Position numbers and translations under genes: made by a program. The notes below the pieces were generated by a model that did no database searches, was not told the DNA's origin, and saw nothing but the letters and a program-made list of their open reading frames with translations. A stretch of 64,000 nucleotides of DNA from Chondrosia reniformis. Its lineage: Eukaryota > Porifera > Demospongiae > Chondrillida > Chondrillidae. Position 1 is the first letter of the stretch. Each line of letters opens with the position of its first letter. Positions 23,721-37,616 of this stretch are shown here, in pieces. The DNA lies in assembly GCA_947172415.1 (NCBI GenBank), contig OX359196.1:4528501-4592500 (forward strand). Reading direction: 5' to 3'.

Positions 23721-25017
23721 TTGGAAGTTGATACAAAGAGGAGTACAAAACCAAACTGAAGATGAATTATCCTCAAGTGAGTTCAGATCCAGATTTACCA
23801 TTATGTATATAAAAATCTAAGTATTTTTATTTTATATTTTCTCTCTGATACTGCTTGCAGTTTATCAAGGAGTCCCTATATACTTTAAAGGCTGCACTGT
23901 TTGGAACATATCTAAACTCAATATACCAGCTGAATAGCATATTGCACTCACTATATATACTGAGTGGAAAGATACATGCAGGCTCTTTTGAAAGTAAGTT
24001 GCATAACCCTTACGAATTTACTGGAATTAGAATTCATCCAGAAAACAGGAAGGCCTTGGCCTAATTCGACACAAGTTTTTGGCCTGATTTGATTTGTCAT
24101 TTTCAAGCTAGCTATAGCTTTATTCTTTAATTGTGTCCTGCTGTATATATACATGGCCATATCACTCTCTGACTGGTTATTTGAGCTTCCACTGTCCCTC
24201 ATAATATTATGTTTAGACGCAGCAATTTTAAAAGCTAGTTGTTCCAGGGCCTACAGTTGTCATTGTGACTTGGAATATATGTACATTTTGTACATTGGTG
24301 TTTAGCTTGCTTATGTATATACATATGTATGTTTGATCAGATTTGATTTGTTCTTGTATATATTACATGCATTGTGCAGATTGAATCCATTTTGATGAAA
24401 AGTGGCTAGAAACGGACTCAGTAAACTACGTAGATGATCTCATTGGATTGTGATTTATAGTTTCCAACAGTGACTATATTTTAACTGTCTGCTGACAAAC
24501 TTTATTATTTGAATGTAAACTTTCTCTTATTTTAAGTCAATAAACAAATATAGTAGTTTTGAATTCCTTGTTTCAATGATCCACAATTTTGTGACTATAA
24601 AATAAAGCATTCTTATTAAAGTTATATATAATATGGACCAAGTAATGTTTATATGGATCAAGTAACATTACTCTATCAGTCTCCAATCTACATAAATAGG
24701 TTTGATTGTGTAATGCCATACGTATCTGTATGGATACTATATATAAAGATCTCCACAGTAAAAATGCTATATACGTATATATACATGCAATTCATCATGT
24801 ATGTATATAAGTGAATAACCTGCAATTTAAGTTTACAAGGAATGATAATATAATAATATAATAATATGTAGTTTAACTTTAAGACTTTAACTATCATAAC
24901 AAAAGTGTTACATTGTTTTAACTTGACGATTTTGAAATTAAAGAGGTATATATCAGGTATGTGTATACAATTTATAATTATCTTAGGAATGTTTAGCAAA
25001 CCACAAAGCAGTAGTCA
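23721..25017. other. AT-rich stretch, no recognised gene
   Basis: A 69-codon plus-strand frame at 23855-24064 follows a possible acceptor (TTGCAG) but matches nothing I know. AATAAA-type signals occur at about 24540 and 24600. The stretch ends where the satellite begins. Confidence 0.35.
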
Positions 25018-25843
25018 GGTTGTGATAGGGCAAATTTTATGTTCCATCAAAATTTCAAAAACTCATTAGACATGCTCTATAGATGTCTGTGAATGCTGAC
25101 ACAAAGTGTAAGCTTCATATCTCTTCATTTGAGAGAGTTACAGCCCGCAATGTACATTACATTCCTGTATACAAAATTAATGTATGGCGAGAGATAGGGC
25201 AAATTTTATGTTCCATCAAAATTTCAAAAACCTATTGGACATTCTCTATAGATGTCTGTGAATGCTGACACCAAGTGCTAGCTTGAAATCTCTCCATTTG
25301 ATAGAGTTACAGCCCTCAATGTACATTAAATTCTGGTATACAAAGTTAATGTATGGTGAGAGATAGGGCAAATTTTATGTTCAATCAAAATTTCAAAACC
25401 TCATTGAACATGCTCTATAGATGTCTGAGAATACTGACATAAAGTGTTAGCTTCATATCTCTCCATTTGATAGAGTTACAGACTGCAATGTACATTACAT
25501 TCCGGTATACAAAATTAATGTATGGTGAGAGATAAGGCATTTTATGTTCCATCCAAATTTCAAAAACTCATTAGACATGCTCTATAGATGTCTGTGAATG
25601 CTGACACAAAGTGTTAGCTTCAAATCTCTCCATTTGATAGAGTTACAGCCCGCAATGTACATTACATTCCGGTATACAAAGTTAATGTATGGTGAGAGAT
25701 AGGGCAAATTTTATGTTCCATCAAGATTTCAAAAACTCATTGATCATGCTTAATAGATGTCTGTGGATGCTGACACTAAGTCACAGCTTCATATATATCC
25801 AATTGATAGAGTTACAGAACTACAGTTGTATTGAATTGTTAAA

Positions 25844-27000
25844 GAAATTGCGTAATACTACATATGGCCGACCGTTAGAAGGTTTACATTAAAGACAACA
25901 TTCCATTCTATATCTGAAAATCCAGAACACTTTCCAATTTTTTATACATAGGGATATGCACTGTGTAGTACTTGATTGTTATCGAAGTACTATCTATCCA
26001 TATATAATATATGGATGTCGTTAAAGTGAAATTTTGCCAATCGACGGCCAACGAAACTCCAAAGAAAAAAGGTTGGACCATACCGAACGCTACCATCCAC
26101 GACGCTCAGAGGCCGGGATCGGTGGTAACGCTCTGCCGAGTTGAGCTTTGGGTGTCACTTGCGTGAGAAGAACCAGTTCTTCTCGATATGGCCGACTCAT
26201 ATGAATCCTAAGATATCAGATGCCAATCCCACATTACGTGGAACCCCCCCGAAATCCGGATTATTGGTGAGCACGTCTCTATGGCACCAACCGATTAGGA
26301 GACAGCTTCAGAGTCTAAGCGCTACCAACCCCTATGGGAACCGCAACCACCATAGAGATGTGTCCAGGTAGGCCTACTTTATAAGGTTTTTCGCCTCTAT
26401 TTATATGAAGTTTTGTCCAAAGAAAACGGTTGTGGTTGGGACATTTTTTTACAAATTTCTCGTTATTTCCAGATCAGTGAATTGTTCCAAGCAAATTTAA
26501 AGACATAGGCAGTATTATTGGTTCATCTGAAAACTGGGGAAAGCGGAAAAAAAACAGTAAGTGTCTTGATGGGCCGAGGAGAACGACTTTTCTGATCCCA
26601 ATTATTTTCGAGAAATCGTCAAATTATTCCACTTTAATTCCAGACCAGAGAATCGTTCCAAACAATTTTACACGCATACGCAGTATTTCCAATACATCTC
26701 AAAACTGTGGCAAATGGATAAAAGCCAGTATGTATCTTGTTGGAGGGAGGAAAGCGACTTTTCTTGATGCCGAAAATTAGAGATATTGCGAGTAGACTGA
26801 TATTTATCGCCTCTACGATATTAATGTCTATGATCGATAGTGCAACTAGGCCGGGCAGTATGAATTACTCAATTCCTAACTTAATTTTTAGAGTTGAGAG
26901 AATAATGTACCGATAAAAATAGATTCTTATTTCTAGGCTAAATAATGCTTTGAAAGCAATTGTAGCTCCAATACTATATTGTAGGATATCCTCATATGTA
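25844..27000 (+). repeat. Hairpin-rich block, copy 1 (1157 bp)
   Basis: The block begins GAAATTGCGTAATAC and ends ATATCCTCATATGTA. Inverted repeats in order: TAGTACTT/AAGTACTA (25966-25992); a near-palindrome at 25997-26015; GAGAAGAAC-CA-GTTCTTCTC at 26165-26184; and CACGTCTCTATGG with CCATAGAGATGTG at 26272/26350 (12 of 13 pairs). The centre (26050-26370) is GC-richer than anything around it. Next come two diverged tandem copies of a different ~170-bp sequence: TTTCCAGATCAG at 26467 and ATTCCAGACCAG at 26637, both closing with AGCGACTTTTCTTGAT or a similar string. A 76-codon frame in the centre is probably not a gene. Confidence 0.9.
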
Positions 27001-28867
27001 TGGTGAGAGATAGAGCAAATATGAACATAAATTGAAACTTCTAAAACTCTAGATCTTTGGAAATGTTTCATACATGTCTGTGAATGCTGGCATCAAGTGC
27101 TAGCTTCACATCTCTCCATTTGATAGAGTTACAGTCCGGAATGTACATTACATTCCGGTATACGATATTAATGTATGGTGAGAGATAAGGCAAATTTTAT
27201 GTTCCATCAAAATTTCAAAAACCTATTGGACATTCTCTATAGATGTCTGTGAATGCTGACACCAAGTGCTAGCTTGAAATCTCTCCATTTGATAGAGTTA
27301 CAGCCCTCAATGTACATTAAATTCTGGTATACAAAGTTAAAGTATGGTGAGAGATAGGGCAAATTTTATGTTCCATCAAAATTTCAAAAACTCATTTGAC
27401 ATGCTCTATAGATGTCTGTGAATGCTGACACAAAGTGTTAGCTTCATATCTCTCCATTTGATAGAGTTACAGCCCGCAATGTACATTACATTCCGGTATA
27501 CAAAATCAATGTATGGTGAGATATAGGGCAAATTTTATGTTCCATCAAAATTTCAAAAACTCTTTGGACATACTCTATAGATGTCTGTGAATGCTGACAC
27601 AAAGTGCTAGCTTCAAATCTCTCCATTTGATAGAGTTACAGCCCGCACAATGTACATTAAATTCTGGTATACAAAGTTAAAGTATGGTGAGAGATAGGGC
27701 AAATTTTATGTTCCATCAAAATTTCAAAAACTCTTTGGACATACTCTATAGATGTCTGTGAATGCTGACACAAAGTGTTAGCTTCATATCTTTCCATTTG
27801 ATAGAGTTACAGCCCGCAATGTACATTACATTCCGGTATACAAAATTAATGTATGGTGAGATATAGGGCAAATTTTATGTTCCATCAAAATTTCAAAAAC
27901 TCATTAGACATGCATATTCTATAGATATCTGTGAATGCTGACACAAAGTGCTAGCTTCATATCTCTCCATTTGATAGAGTTACAGCCCGCAATGTACATT
28001 AAATTCTGGTATACAAAGTTAAAGTATGGTGAGAGATAGGGCAAATTTTATGTTCCATCAAAATTTCAAAAACTCATTAGACATGCATATTCTATAGATA
28101 TCTGTGAATGCTGACATAAAGTGTTAGCTTCAAATCTCTCCATTTGATAGAGTTACAGCCATCAACGTACATTAAACTCCAGTATACAAAGTTAAAGTAT
28201 GGTGAGAGATAGGGCAAATTTTATGTTCCATCAAAATTTCAAAAACTCATTAGACATGCATATTCTATAGATATCTGTGAATGCTGACACAAAGTGCTAG
28301 CTTCAAATCTCTCCATTTGATAGAGTTACAGCCCGCAATGTACATTAAATTCTGGTATACAAAGTTAAAGTATGGTGAGAGATAGGGCAAATTTTATGTT
28401 CCATCAAAATTTCAAAAACTCTTTGGACATACTCTATAGATGTCTGTGAATGCTGACACAAAGTGTTAGCTTCATATCTCACCATTTGATAGAGTTACAA
28501 CCCGCAATGTACATTACATTCCGGTATACAAAGTTAAAGTATGGTGAGAGATAGGGCAAATTTTATGTTCCATCCAAATTTCAAAAACTCATTGAACATG
28601 CTCTATAGATGTCTGTGAATGCTGACATAACGTGTTAGCTTCAAATCTCTCCATTTGATAGAGTTACAGCCATCAACGTACATTAAACTCCAGTATACAA
28701 AGTTAATGTATGGTGAGAGATAGGGCAAATTTTATGTTCCATCAAGATTTCAAAAACTCATTGATCATGCTTAATAGATGTCTGTGGATGCTGACACTAA
28801 GTCACAGCTTCATATATATCCAATTGATAGAGTTACAGAACTACAGTTAATGTATTGAATTGTTATA

Positions 28868-30024
28868 GAAATTGCGTAATACTACATATGGCCGACCGTT
28901 AGAAGGTTTACAATAAAGACAACATTCCATTCTATATCTGAAAATCCAGAACACTTTCCAATTTTTTATACATAGGGATATGCACTGTGTAGTACTTGAT
29001 TGTTATCGAAGTACTATCTATCCATATATAATATATGGATGTCGTTAAAGTGAAATTTTGCCAATCGACGGCCAACGAAACTCCAAAGAAAAAAAGTTGG
29101 ACCATACCGAACGCTACCATCCACGACGCTCAGAGGCCGGGATCGGTGGTAACGCTCTGCCGAGTTGAGCTTTGGGTGTCACTTGCGTGAGAAGAACCAG
29201 TTCTTCTCGATATGGCCGACTCATATGAATCCTAAGATATCAGATGCCAATCCCACATTACGTGGAACCCCCCCGAAATCCGGATTATTGGTGAGCACGT
29301 CTCTATGGCACCAACCGATTAGGAGACAGCTTCAGAGTCTAAGCGCTACCAACCCCTATGGGAACCGCAACCACCATAGAGATGTGTCCAGGTAGGCCTA
29401 CTTTATAAGGTTTTTCGCCTCTATTTATATGAAGTTTTGTCCAAAGAAAACGGTTGTGGTTGGGGCATTTTTTTACAAATTTCTCGTTATTTCCAGATCA
29501 GTGAATTGTTCCAAGCAAATTTAAAGACATAGGCAGTATTATTGGTTCATCTGAAAACTGGGGAAAGCGGAAAAAAAACAGTAAGTGTCTTGATGGGCCG
29601 AGGAGAACGACTTTTCTGATCCCAATTATTTTCGAGAAATCGTCAAATTATTCCACTTTAATTCCAGACCAGAGAATCGTTCCAAACAATTTTACACGCA
29701 TACGCAGTATTTCCAATACATCTCAAAACTGTGGCAAATGGATAAAAGCCAGTATGTATCTTGTTGGAGGGAGGAAAGCGACTTTTCTTGATGCCGAAAA
29801 TTAGAGATATTGCGAGTAGACTGATATTTATCGCCTCTACGATATTAATGTCTATGATCGATAGTGCAACTAGGCCGGGCAGTATGAATTACTCAATTCC
29901 TAACTTAATTTTTAGAATTGAGAGAATAATGTACCGATAAAAATAGATTCTTATTTCTAGGCTAAATAATGCTTTGAAAGCAATTGTAGCTCCAATACTA
30001 TATTGTAGGATATCCTCATATGTA
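28868..30024 (+). repeat. Hairpin-rich block, copy 2 (1157 bp)
   Basis: Same length as copy 1, with only a handful of base differences (for example AAAAAAGTTGG for AAAAAAGGTTGG). All inverted repeats of copy 1 are intact. Confidence 0.92.
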
Positions 30025-32231
30025 TGGTGAGAGATAGAGCAAATATGAACATAAATTGAAACTTCTAAAACTCTAGATCTTTGGAAATGTTTCATACATG
30101 TCTGTGAATGCTGGCATCAAGTATTAGCTTCACATCTCTCCATTTGATAGAGTTACAGCCCTCAATGTACATTAAATTCTGGTATACAAAGTTAAAGTAT
30201 GGTGAGAGATAGGGCAAATTTTATGTTCCATCAAAATTTCAAAAACCTATTGGACATTCTCTATAGATGTCTGTGAATGCTGACACAAAGTGTTAGCTTC
30301 ATATCTCCCCATTTGATAGAGTTACAGCCCGCAATGTACATTACATTCCTGTATACGAAATTAATGTATGGTGAGATAGGGCAAATTTTATGTTCCATCA
30401 AAATTTCAAAAACTCATTTGACATGCTCTATAGATATCTGTGAATGCTGACACAAAGTGTTAGCTTCAAATCTCTCCATTTGATAGAGTTACAGCCTGCA
30501 ATGTACATTACATTCCGGTATACAAAATTAATGTATGGTGAGAAATAAGGCAAATTTTATGTTCCATCAAAATTTCAAAAACTCATTAGACATGCTCTAT
30601 AGATGTCTGTGAATGCTGACACAAAGTGTTAGCTTCATATCTCTTCATTTGAGAGAGTTACAGCCTGCAATGTACATTACATTCCGGTATACAAAATTAA
30701 TGTATGGTGAGATATAGGGCAAATTTTATGTTCCATCAAAATTTCAAAAACTCATTAGACATGCATATTCTATAGATATCTGTGAATGCTGACACAAAGT
30801 GCTAGCTTCAAATCTCTCCATTTGATAGAGTTACAGCCCGCACAATGTACATTAAATTCTGGTATACAAAGTTAAAGTATGGTGAGAGATAGGGCAAATT
30901 TTATGTTCCATCAAAATTTCAAAAACTCTTTGGACATACTCTATAGATGTCTGTGAATGCTGACACAAAGTGTTAGCTTCATATCTTTCCATTTGATAGA
31001 GTTACAGCCCACAATGTACATTACATTCCGGTATACAAAATTAAAGTATGGTGAGATATAGGGCAAATTTTATGTTCCATCAAAATTTCAAAAACTCATT
31101 AGACATACATATTCTATAGATATCTGTGAATGCTGACACAAAGTGCTAGCTTCATATCTCTCCATTTGATAGAGTTACAGCCCGCAATGTACATTAAATT
31201 CTGGTATACAAAGTTAAAGTATGGTGAGAGATAGGGCAAATTTTATGTTCCATCAAAATTTCAAAAACTCATTAGACATGCATATTCTATAGATATCTGT
31301 GAATACTGACACAAAGTGCTAGCTTCAAATCTCTCCATTTGATAGAGTTACAGCCTGCAATGTACATTACATTCCGGTATACAAAATTAATGTATGGTGA
31401 GAAATAAGGCAAATTTTATGTTCCATCAAAATTTCAAAAACTCATTAGACATGCTCTATAGATGTCTGTGAATGCTGACACAAAGTGTTAGCTTCATATC
31501 TCTTCATTTGATAGAGTTACAGCCTGCAATGTACATTACATTCCGGTATACAAAATTAATGTATGGTGAGATATAGGGCAAATTTTATGTTCCATCAAAA
31601 TTTCAAAAACTCATTAGACATGCATATTCTATAGATATCTGTGAATGCTGACACAAAGTGCTAGCTTCAAATCTCTCCATTTGATAGAGTTACAGCCCGC
31701 AATGTACATTAAATTCTGGTATACAAAGTTAAAGTGTGGTGAGAGATAGGGCAAATTTTATGTTCCATCAAAATTTCAAAAACTCTTTGGACATACTCTA
31801 TAGATGTCTGTGAATGCTGACACAAAGTGTTAGCTTCATATCTCACCATTTGATAGAGTTACAACCCGCAATGTACATTACATTCCGGTATACAAAGTTA
31901 AAGTATGGTGAGAGATAGGGCAAATTTTATGTTCCATCAAAATTTCAAAAACTCATTGAACATGCTCTATAGATGTCTGTGAATGCTGACATAACGTGTT
32001 AGCTTCAAATCTCTCCATTTGATAGAGTTACAGCCATCAACGTACATTAAACTCCAGTATACAAAGTTAATGTATGGTGAGAGATAGGGCAAATTTTATG
32101 TTCCATCAAGATTTCAAAAACTCATTGATCATGCTTAATAGATGTCTGTGGATGCTGACACTAAGTCACAGCTTCATATATATCCAATTGATAGAGTTAC
32201 AGAACTACAGTTAATGTATTGAATTGTTATA

Positions 32232-33388
32232 GAAATTGCGTAATACTACATATGGCCGACCGTTAGAAGGTTTACAATAAAGACAACATTCCATTCTATA
32301 TCTGAAAATCCAGAACACTTTCCAATTTTTTATACATAGGGATATGCACTGTGTAGTACTTGATTGTTATCGAAGTACTATCTATCCATATATAATATAT
32401 GGATGTCGTTAAAGTGAAATTTTGCCAATCGACGGCCAACGAAACTCCAAAGAAAAAAAGTTGGACCATACCGAACGCTACCATCCACGACGCTCAGAGG
32501 CCGGGATCGGTGGTAACGCTCTGCCGAGTTGAGCTTTGGGTGTCACTTGCGTGAGAAGAACCAGTTCTTCTCGATATGGCCGACTCATATGAATCCTAAG
32601 ATATCAGATGCCAATCCCACATTACGTGGAACCCCCCCGAAATCCGGATTATTGGTGAGCACGTCTCTATGGCACCAACCGATTAGGAGACAGCTTCAGA
32701 GTCTAAGCGCTACCAACCCCTATGGGAACCGCAACCACCATAGAGATGTGTCCAGGTAGGCCTACTTTATAAGGTTTTTCGCCTCTATTTATATGAAGTT
32801 TTGTCCAAAGAAAACGGTTGTGGTTGGGGCATTTTTTTACAAATTTCTCGTTATTTCCAGATCAGTGAATTGTTCCAAGCAAATTTAAAGACATAGGCAG
32901 TATTATTGGTTCATCTGAAAACTGGGGAAAGCGGAAAAAAAACAGTAAGTGTCTTGATGGGCCGAGGAGAACGACTTTTCTGATCCCAATTATTTTCGAG
33001 AAATCGTCAAATTATTCCACTTTAATTCCAGACCAGAGAATCGTTCCAAACAATTTTACACGCATACGCAGTATTTCCAATACATCTCAAAACTGTGGCA
33101 AATGGATAAAAGCCAGTATGTATCTTGTTGGAGGGAGGAAAGCGACTTTTCTTGATGCCGAAAATTAGAGATATTGCGAGTAGACTGATATTTATCGCCT
33201 CTACGATATTAATGTCTATGATCGATAGTGCAACTAGGCCGGGCAGTATGAATTACTCAATTCCTAACTTAATTTTTAGAATTGAGAGAATAATGTACCG
33301 ATAAAAATAGATTCTTATTTCTAGGCTAAATAATGCTTTGAAAGCAATTGTAGCTCCAATACTATATTGTAGGATATCCTCATATGTA
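32232..33388 (+). repeat. Hairpin-rich block, copy 3 (1157 bp)
   Basis: Practically identical to copy 2, including the monomers that immediately flank it, so copies 2 and 3 arose in one recent duplication of block plus spacer. Confidence 0.92.
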
Positions 33389-36300
33389 TGGTGAGAGATA
33401 GAGCAAATATGAACATAAATTGAAACTTCTAAAACTCTAGATCTTTGGAAATGTTTCATACATGTCTGTGAATGCTGGCATCAAGTATTAGCTTCACATC
33501 TCTCCATTTGATAGAGTTACAGCCCTCAATGTACATTAAATTCTGGTATACAAAGTTAAAGTATGGTGAGAGATAGGGCAAATTTTATGTTCCATCAAAA
33601 TTTCAAAAACCTATTGGACATTCTCTATAGATGTCTGTGAATGCTGACACAAAGTGTTAGCTTCATATCTCCCCATTTGATAGAGTTACAGCCCGCAATG
33701 TACATTACATTCCTGTATACGAAATTAATGTATGGTGAGATAGGGCAAATTTTATGTTCCATCAAAATTTCAAAAACTCATTTGACATGCTCTATAGATA
33801 TCTGTGAATGCTGACACAAAGTGTTAGCTTCAAATCTCTCCATTTGATAGAGTTACAGCCTGCAATGTACATTACATTCCGGTATACAAAATTAATGTAT
33901 GGTGAGAAATAAGGCAAATTTTATGTTCCATCAAAATTTCAAAAACTCATTAGACATGCTCTATAGATGTCTGTGAATGCTGACACAAAGTGTTAGCTTC
34001 ATATCTCTTCATTTGAGAGAGTTACAGCCTGCAATGTACATTACATTCCGGTATACAAAATTAATGTATGGTGAGATATAGGGCAAATTTTATGTTCCAT
34101 CAAAATTTCAAAAACTCATTAGACATGCATATTCTATAGATATCTGTGAATGCTGACACAAAGTGCTAGCTTCAAATCTCTCCATTTGATAGAGTTACAG
34201 CCCGCACAATGTACATTAAATTCTGGTATACAAAGTTAAAGTATGGTGAGAGATAGGGCAAATTTTATGTTCCATCAAAATTTCAAAAACTCTTTGGACA
34301 TACTCTATAGATGTCTGTGAATGCTGACACAAAGTGTTAGCTTCATATCTTTCCATTTGATAGAGTTACAGCCCACAATGTACATTACATTCCGGTATAC
34401 AAAATTAAAGTATGGTGAGATATAGGGCAAATTTTATGTTCCATCAAAATTTCAAAAACTCATTAGACATACATATTCTATAGATATCTGTGAATGCTGA
34501 CACAAAGTGCTAGCTTCATATCTCTCCATTTGATAGAGTTACAGCCCGCAATGTACATTAAATTCTGGTATACAAAGTTAAAGTATGGTGAGAGATAGGG
34601 CAAATTTTATGTTCCATCAAAATTTCAAAAACTCATTAGACATGCATATTCTATAGATATCTGTGAATACTGACACAAAGTGCTAGCTTCAAATCTCTCC
34701 ATTTGATAGAGTTACAGCCTGCAATGTACATTACATTCCGGTATACAAAATTAATGTATGGTGAGAAATAAGGCAAATTTTATGTTCCATCAAAATTTCA
34801 AAAACTCATTAGACATGCTCTATAGATGTCTGTGAATGCTGACACAAAGTGTTAGCTTCATATCTCTCCATTTGATAGAGTTACAGCCTGCAATGTACAT
34901 TACATTCCGGTATACAAAATTAATGTATGGTGAGATATAGGGCAAATTTTATGTTCCATCAAAATTTCAAAAACTCATTAGACATGCATATTCTATAGAT
35001 ATCTGTGAATGCTGACACAAAGTGCTAGCTTCAAATCTCTCCATTTGATAGAGTTACAGCCCGCACAATGTACATTAAATTCTGGTATACAAAGTTAAAG
35101 TATGGTGAGAGATAGGGCAAATTTTATGTTCCATCAAAATTTCAAAAACTCTTTGGACATACTCTATAGATGTCTGTGAATGCTGACACAAAGTGTTAGC
35201 TTCATATCTTTCCATTTGATAGAGTTACAACCCGCAATGTACATTACATTCCGGTATACAAAATTAAAGTATGGTGAGATATAGGGCAAATTTTATGTTC
35301 CATCAAAATTTCAAAAACTCATTAGACATACATATTCTATAGATATCTGTGAATGCTGACACAAAGTGCTAGCTTCATATCTCTCCATTTGATAGAGTTA
35401 CAGCCCGCAATGTACATTAAATTCTGGTATACAAAGTTAAAGTATGGTGAGAGATAGGGCAAATTTTATGTTCCATCAAAATTTCAAAAACTCATTAGAC
35501 ATGCATATTCTATAGATATCTGTGAATACTGACACAAAGTGCTAGCTTCAAATCTCTCCATTTGATAGAGTTACAGCCTGCAATGTACATTACATTCCGG
35601 TATACAAAATTAATGTATGGTGAGAAATAAGGCAAATTTTATGTTCCATCAAAATTTCAAAAACTCATTAGACATGCTCTATAGATGTCTGTGAATGCTG
35701 ACACAAAGTGTTAGCTTCATATCTCTTCATTTGATAGAGTTACAGTCTGCAATGTACATTACATTCCGGTATACAAAATTAATGTATGGTGAGATATAGG
35801 GCAAATTTTATGTTCCATCAAAATTTCAAAAACTCATTAGACATGCATATTCTATAGATATCTGTGAATGCTGACACAAAGTGCTAGCTTCAAATCTCTC
35901 CATTTGATAGAGTTACAGCCCGCACAATGTACATTAAATTCTGGTATACAAAGTTAAAGTATGGTGAGAGATAGGGCAAATTTTATGTTCCATCAAAATT
36001 TCAAAAACTCTTTGGACATACTCTATAGATGTCTGTGAATGCTGACACAAAGTGTTAGCTTCATATCTTTCCATTTGATAGAGTTACAGCCCGCAATGTA
36101 CATTACATTCCGGTATACAAAATTAAAGTATGGTGAGATATAGGGCAAATTTTATGTTCCATCAAAATTTCAAAAAATCATTAGACATGCATATTCTATA
36201 GATATCTGTGAATGCTGACACAAAGTGCTAGCTTCATATCTCTCCATTTGATAGAGTTACAGCCCGCAATGTACATTAAATTCTGGTATACAAAGTTAAA

Positions 36301-36460
36301 GTATGGTGAGAGATAGGGCAAATTTTATGTTCCATCAAGATTTCAAAAACTCATTGATCATGCTTAATAGATGTCTGTGGATGCTGACACTAAGTCACAG
36401 CTTCATATATATCCAATTGATAGAGTTACAGAACTACAGTTAATGGATTGAATTGTTAGA

Positions 36461-37616
36461 GAAATTGCGTAATACTACATATGGCCGACCGTTAGAAGGT
36501 TTACAATAAAGACAACATTCCATTCTATATCTGAAAATCCAGAACACTTTCCAATTTTTTATACATAGGGATATGCACTGTGTAGTACTTGATTGTTATC
36601 GAAGTACTATCTATCCATATATAATATATGGATGTCGTTAAAGTGAAATTTTGCCAATCGACGGCCAACGAAACTCCAAAGAAAAAAAGTTGGACCATAC
36701 CGAACGCTACCATCCACGACGCTCAGAGGCCGGGATCGGTGGTAACGCTCTGCCGAGTTGAGCTTTGGGTGTCACTTGCGTGAGAAGAACCAGTTCTTCT
36801 CGATATGGCCGACTCATATGAATCCTAAGATATCAGATGCCAATCCCACATTACGTGGAACCCCCCCGAAATCCGGATTATTGGTGAGCACGTCTCTATG
36901 GCACCAACCGATTAGGAGACAGCTTCAGAGTCTAAGCGCTACCAACCCCTATGGGAACCGCAACCACCATAGAGATGTGTCCAGGTAGGCCTACTTTATA
37001 AGGTTTTTCGCCTCTATTTATATGAAGTTTTGTCCAAAGAAAACGGTTGTGGTTGGGGCATTTTTTTACAAATTTCTCGTTATTTCCAGATCAGTGAATT
37101 GTTCCAAGCAAATTTAAAGACATAGGCAGTATTATTGGTTCATCTGAAAACTGGGGAAAGCGGAAAAAAACAGTAAGTGTCTTGATGGGCCGAGGAGAAC
37201 GACTTTTCTGATCCCAATTATTTTCGAGAAATCGTCAAATTATTCCACTTTAATTCCAGACCAGAGAATCGTTCCAAACAATTTTACACGCATACGCAGT
37301 ATTTCCAATACATCTCAAAACTGTGGCAAATGGATAAAAGCCAGTATGTATCTTGTTGGAGGGAGGAAAGCGACTTTTCTTGATGCCGAAAATTAGAGAT
37401 ATTGCGAGTAGACTGATATTTATCGCCTCTACGATATTAATGTCTATGATCGATAGTGCAACTAGGCCGGGCAGTATGAATTACTCAATTCCTAACTTAA
37501 TTTTTAGAATTGAGAGAATAATGTACCGATAAAAATAGATTCTTATTTCTAGGCTAAATAATGCTTTGAAAGCAATTGTAGCTCCAATACTATATTGTAG
37601 GATATCCTCATATGTA
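36461..37616 (+). repeat. Hairpin-rich block, copy 4 (1156 bp)
   Basis: One base shorter than copies 1-3 because an A run has lost one base. Otherwise it matches copy 3. Confidence 0.92.

Noticed and set aside
26060-26140. Resemblance of the block core to 5S rRNA (GGACCATACCGAACGC)
   Set aside because: Only the first ~16 bases are similar; the internal control region and the rest of the 5S sequence are absent.
26141-26371. 76-codon frame present in four of the five blocks (MSFGCHLREKNQ...)
   Set aside because: The blocks are nearly identical at DNA level, so a shared frame is no evidence of selection. The fifth copy breaks it with a 2-bp insertion, and it crosses the hairpins.
26560-26640. 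Hammerhead ribozyme in the block (CTGAT... and CGAGAAATCGTC)
   Set aside because: The invariant CTGATGA is missing and the GAAA box is not placed after a proper stem II.
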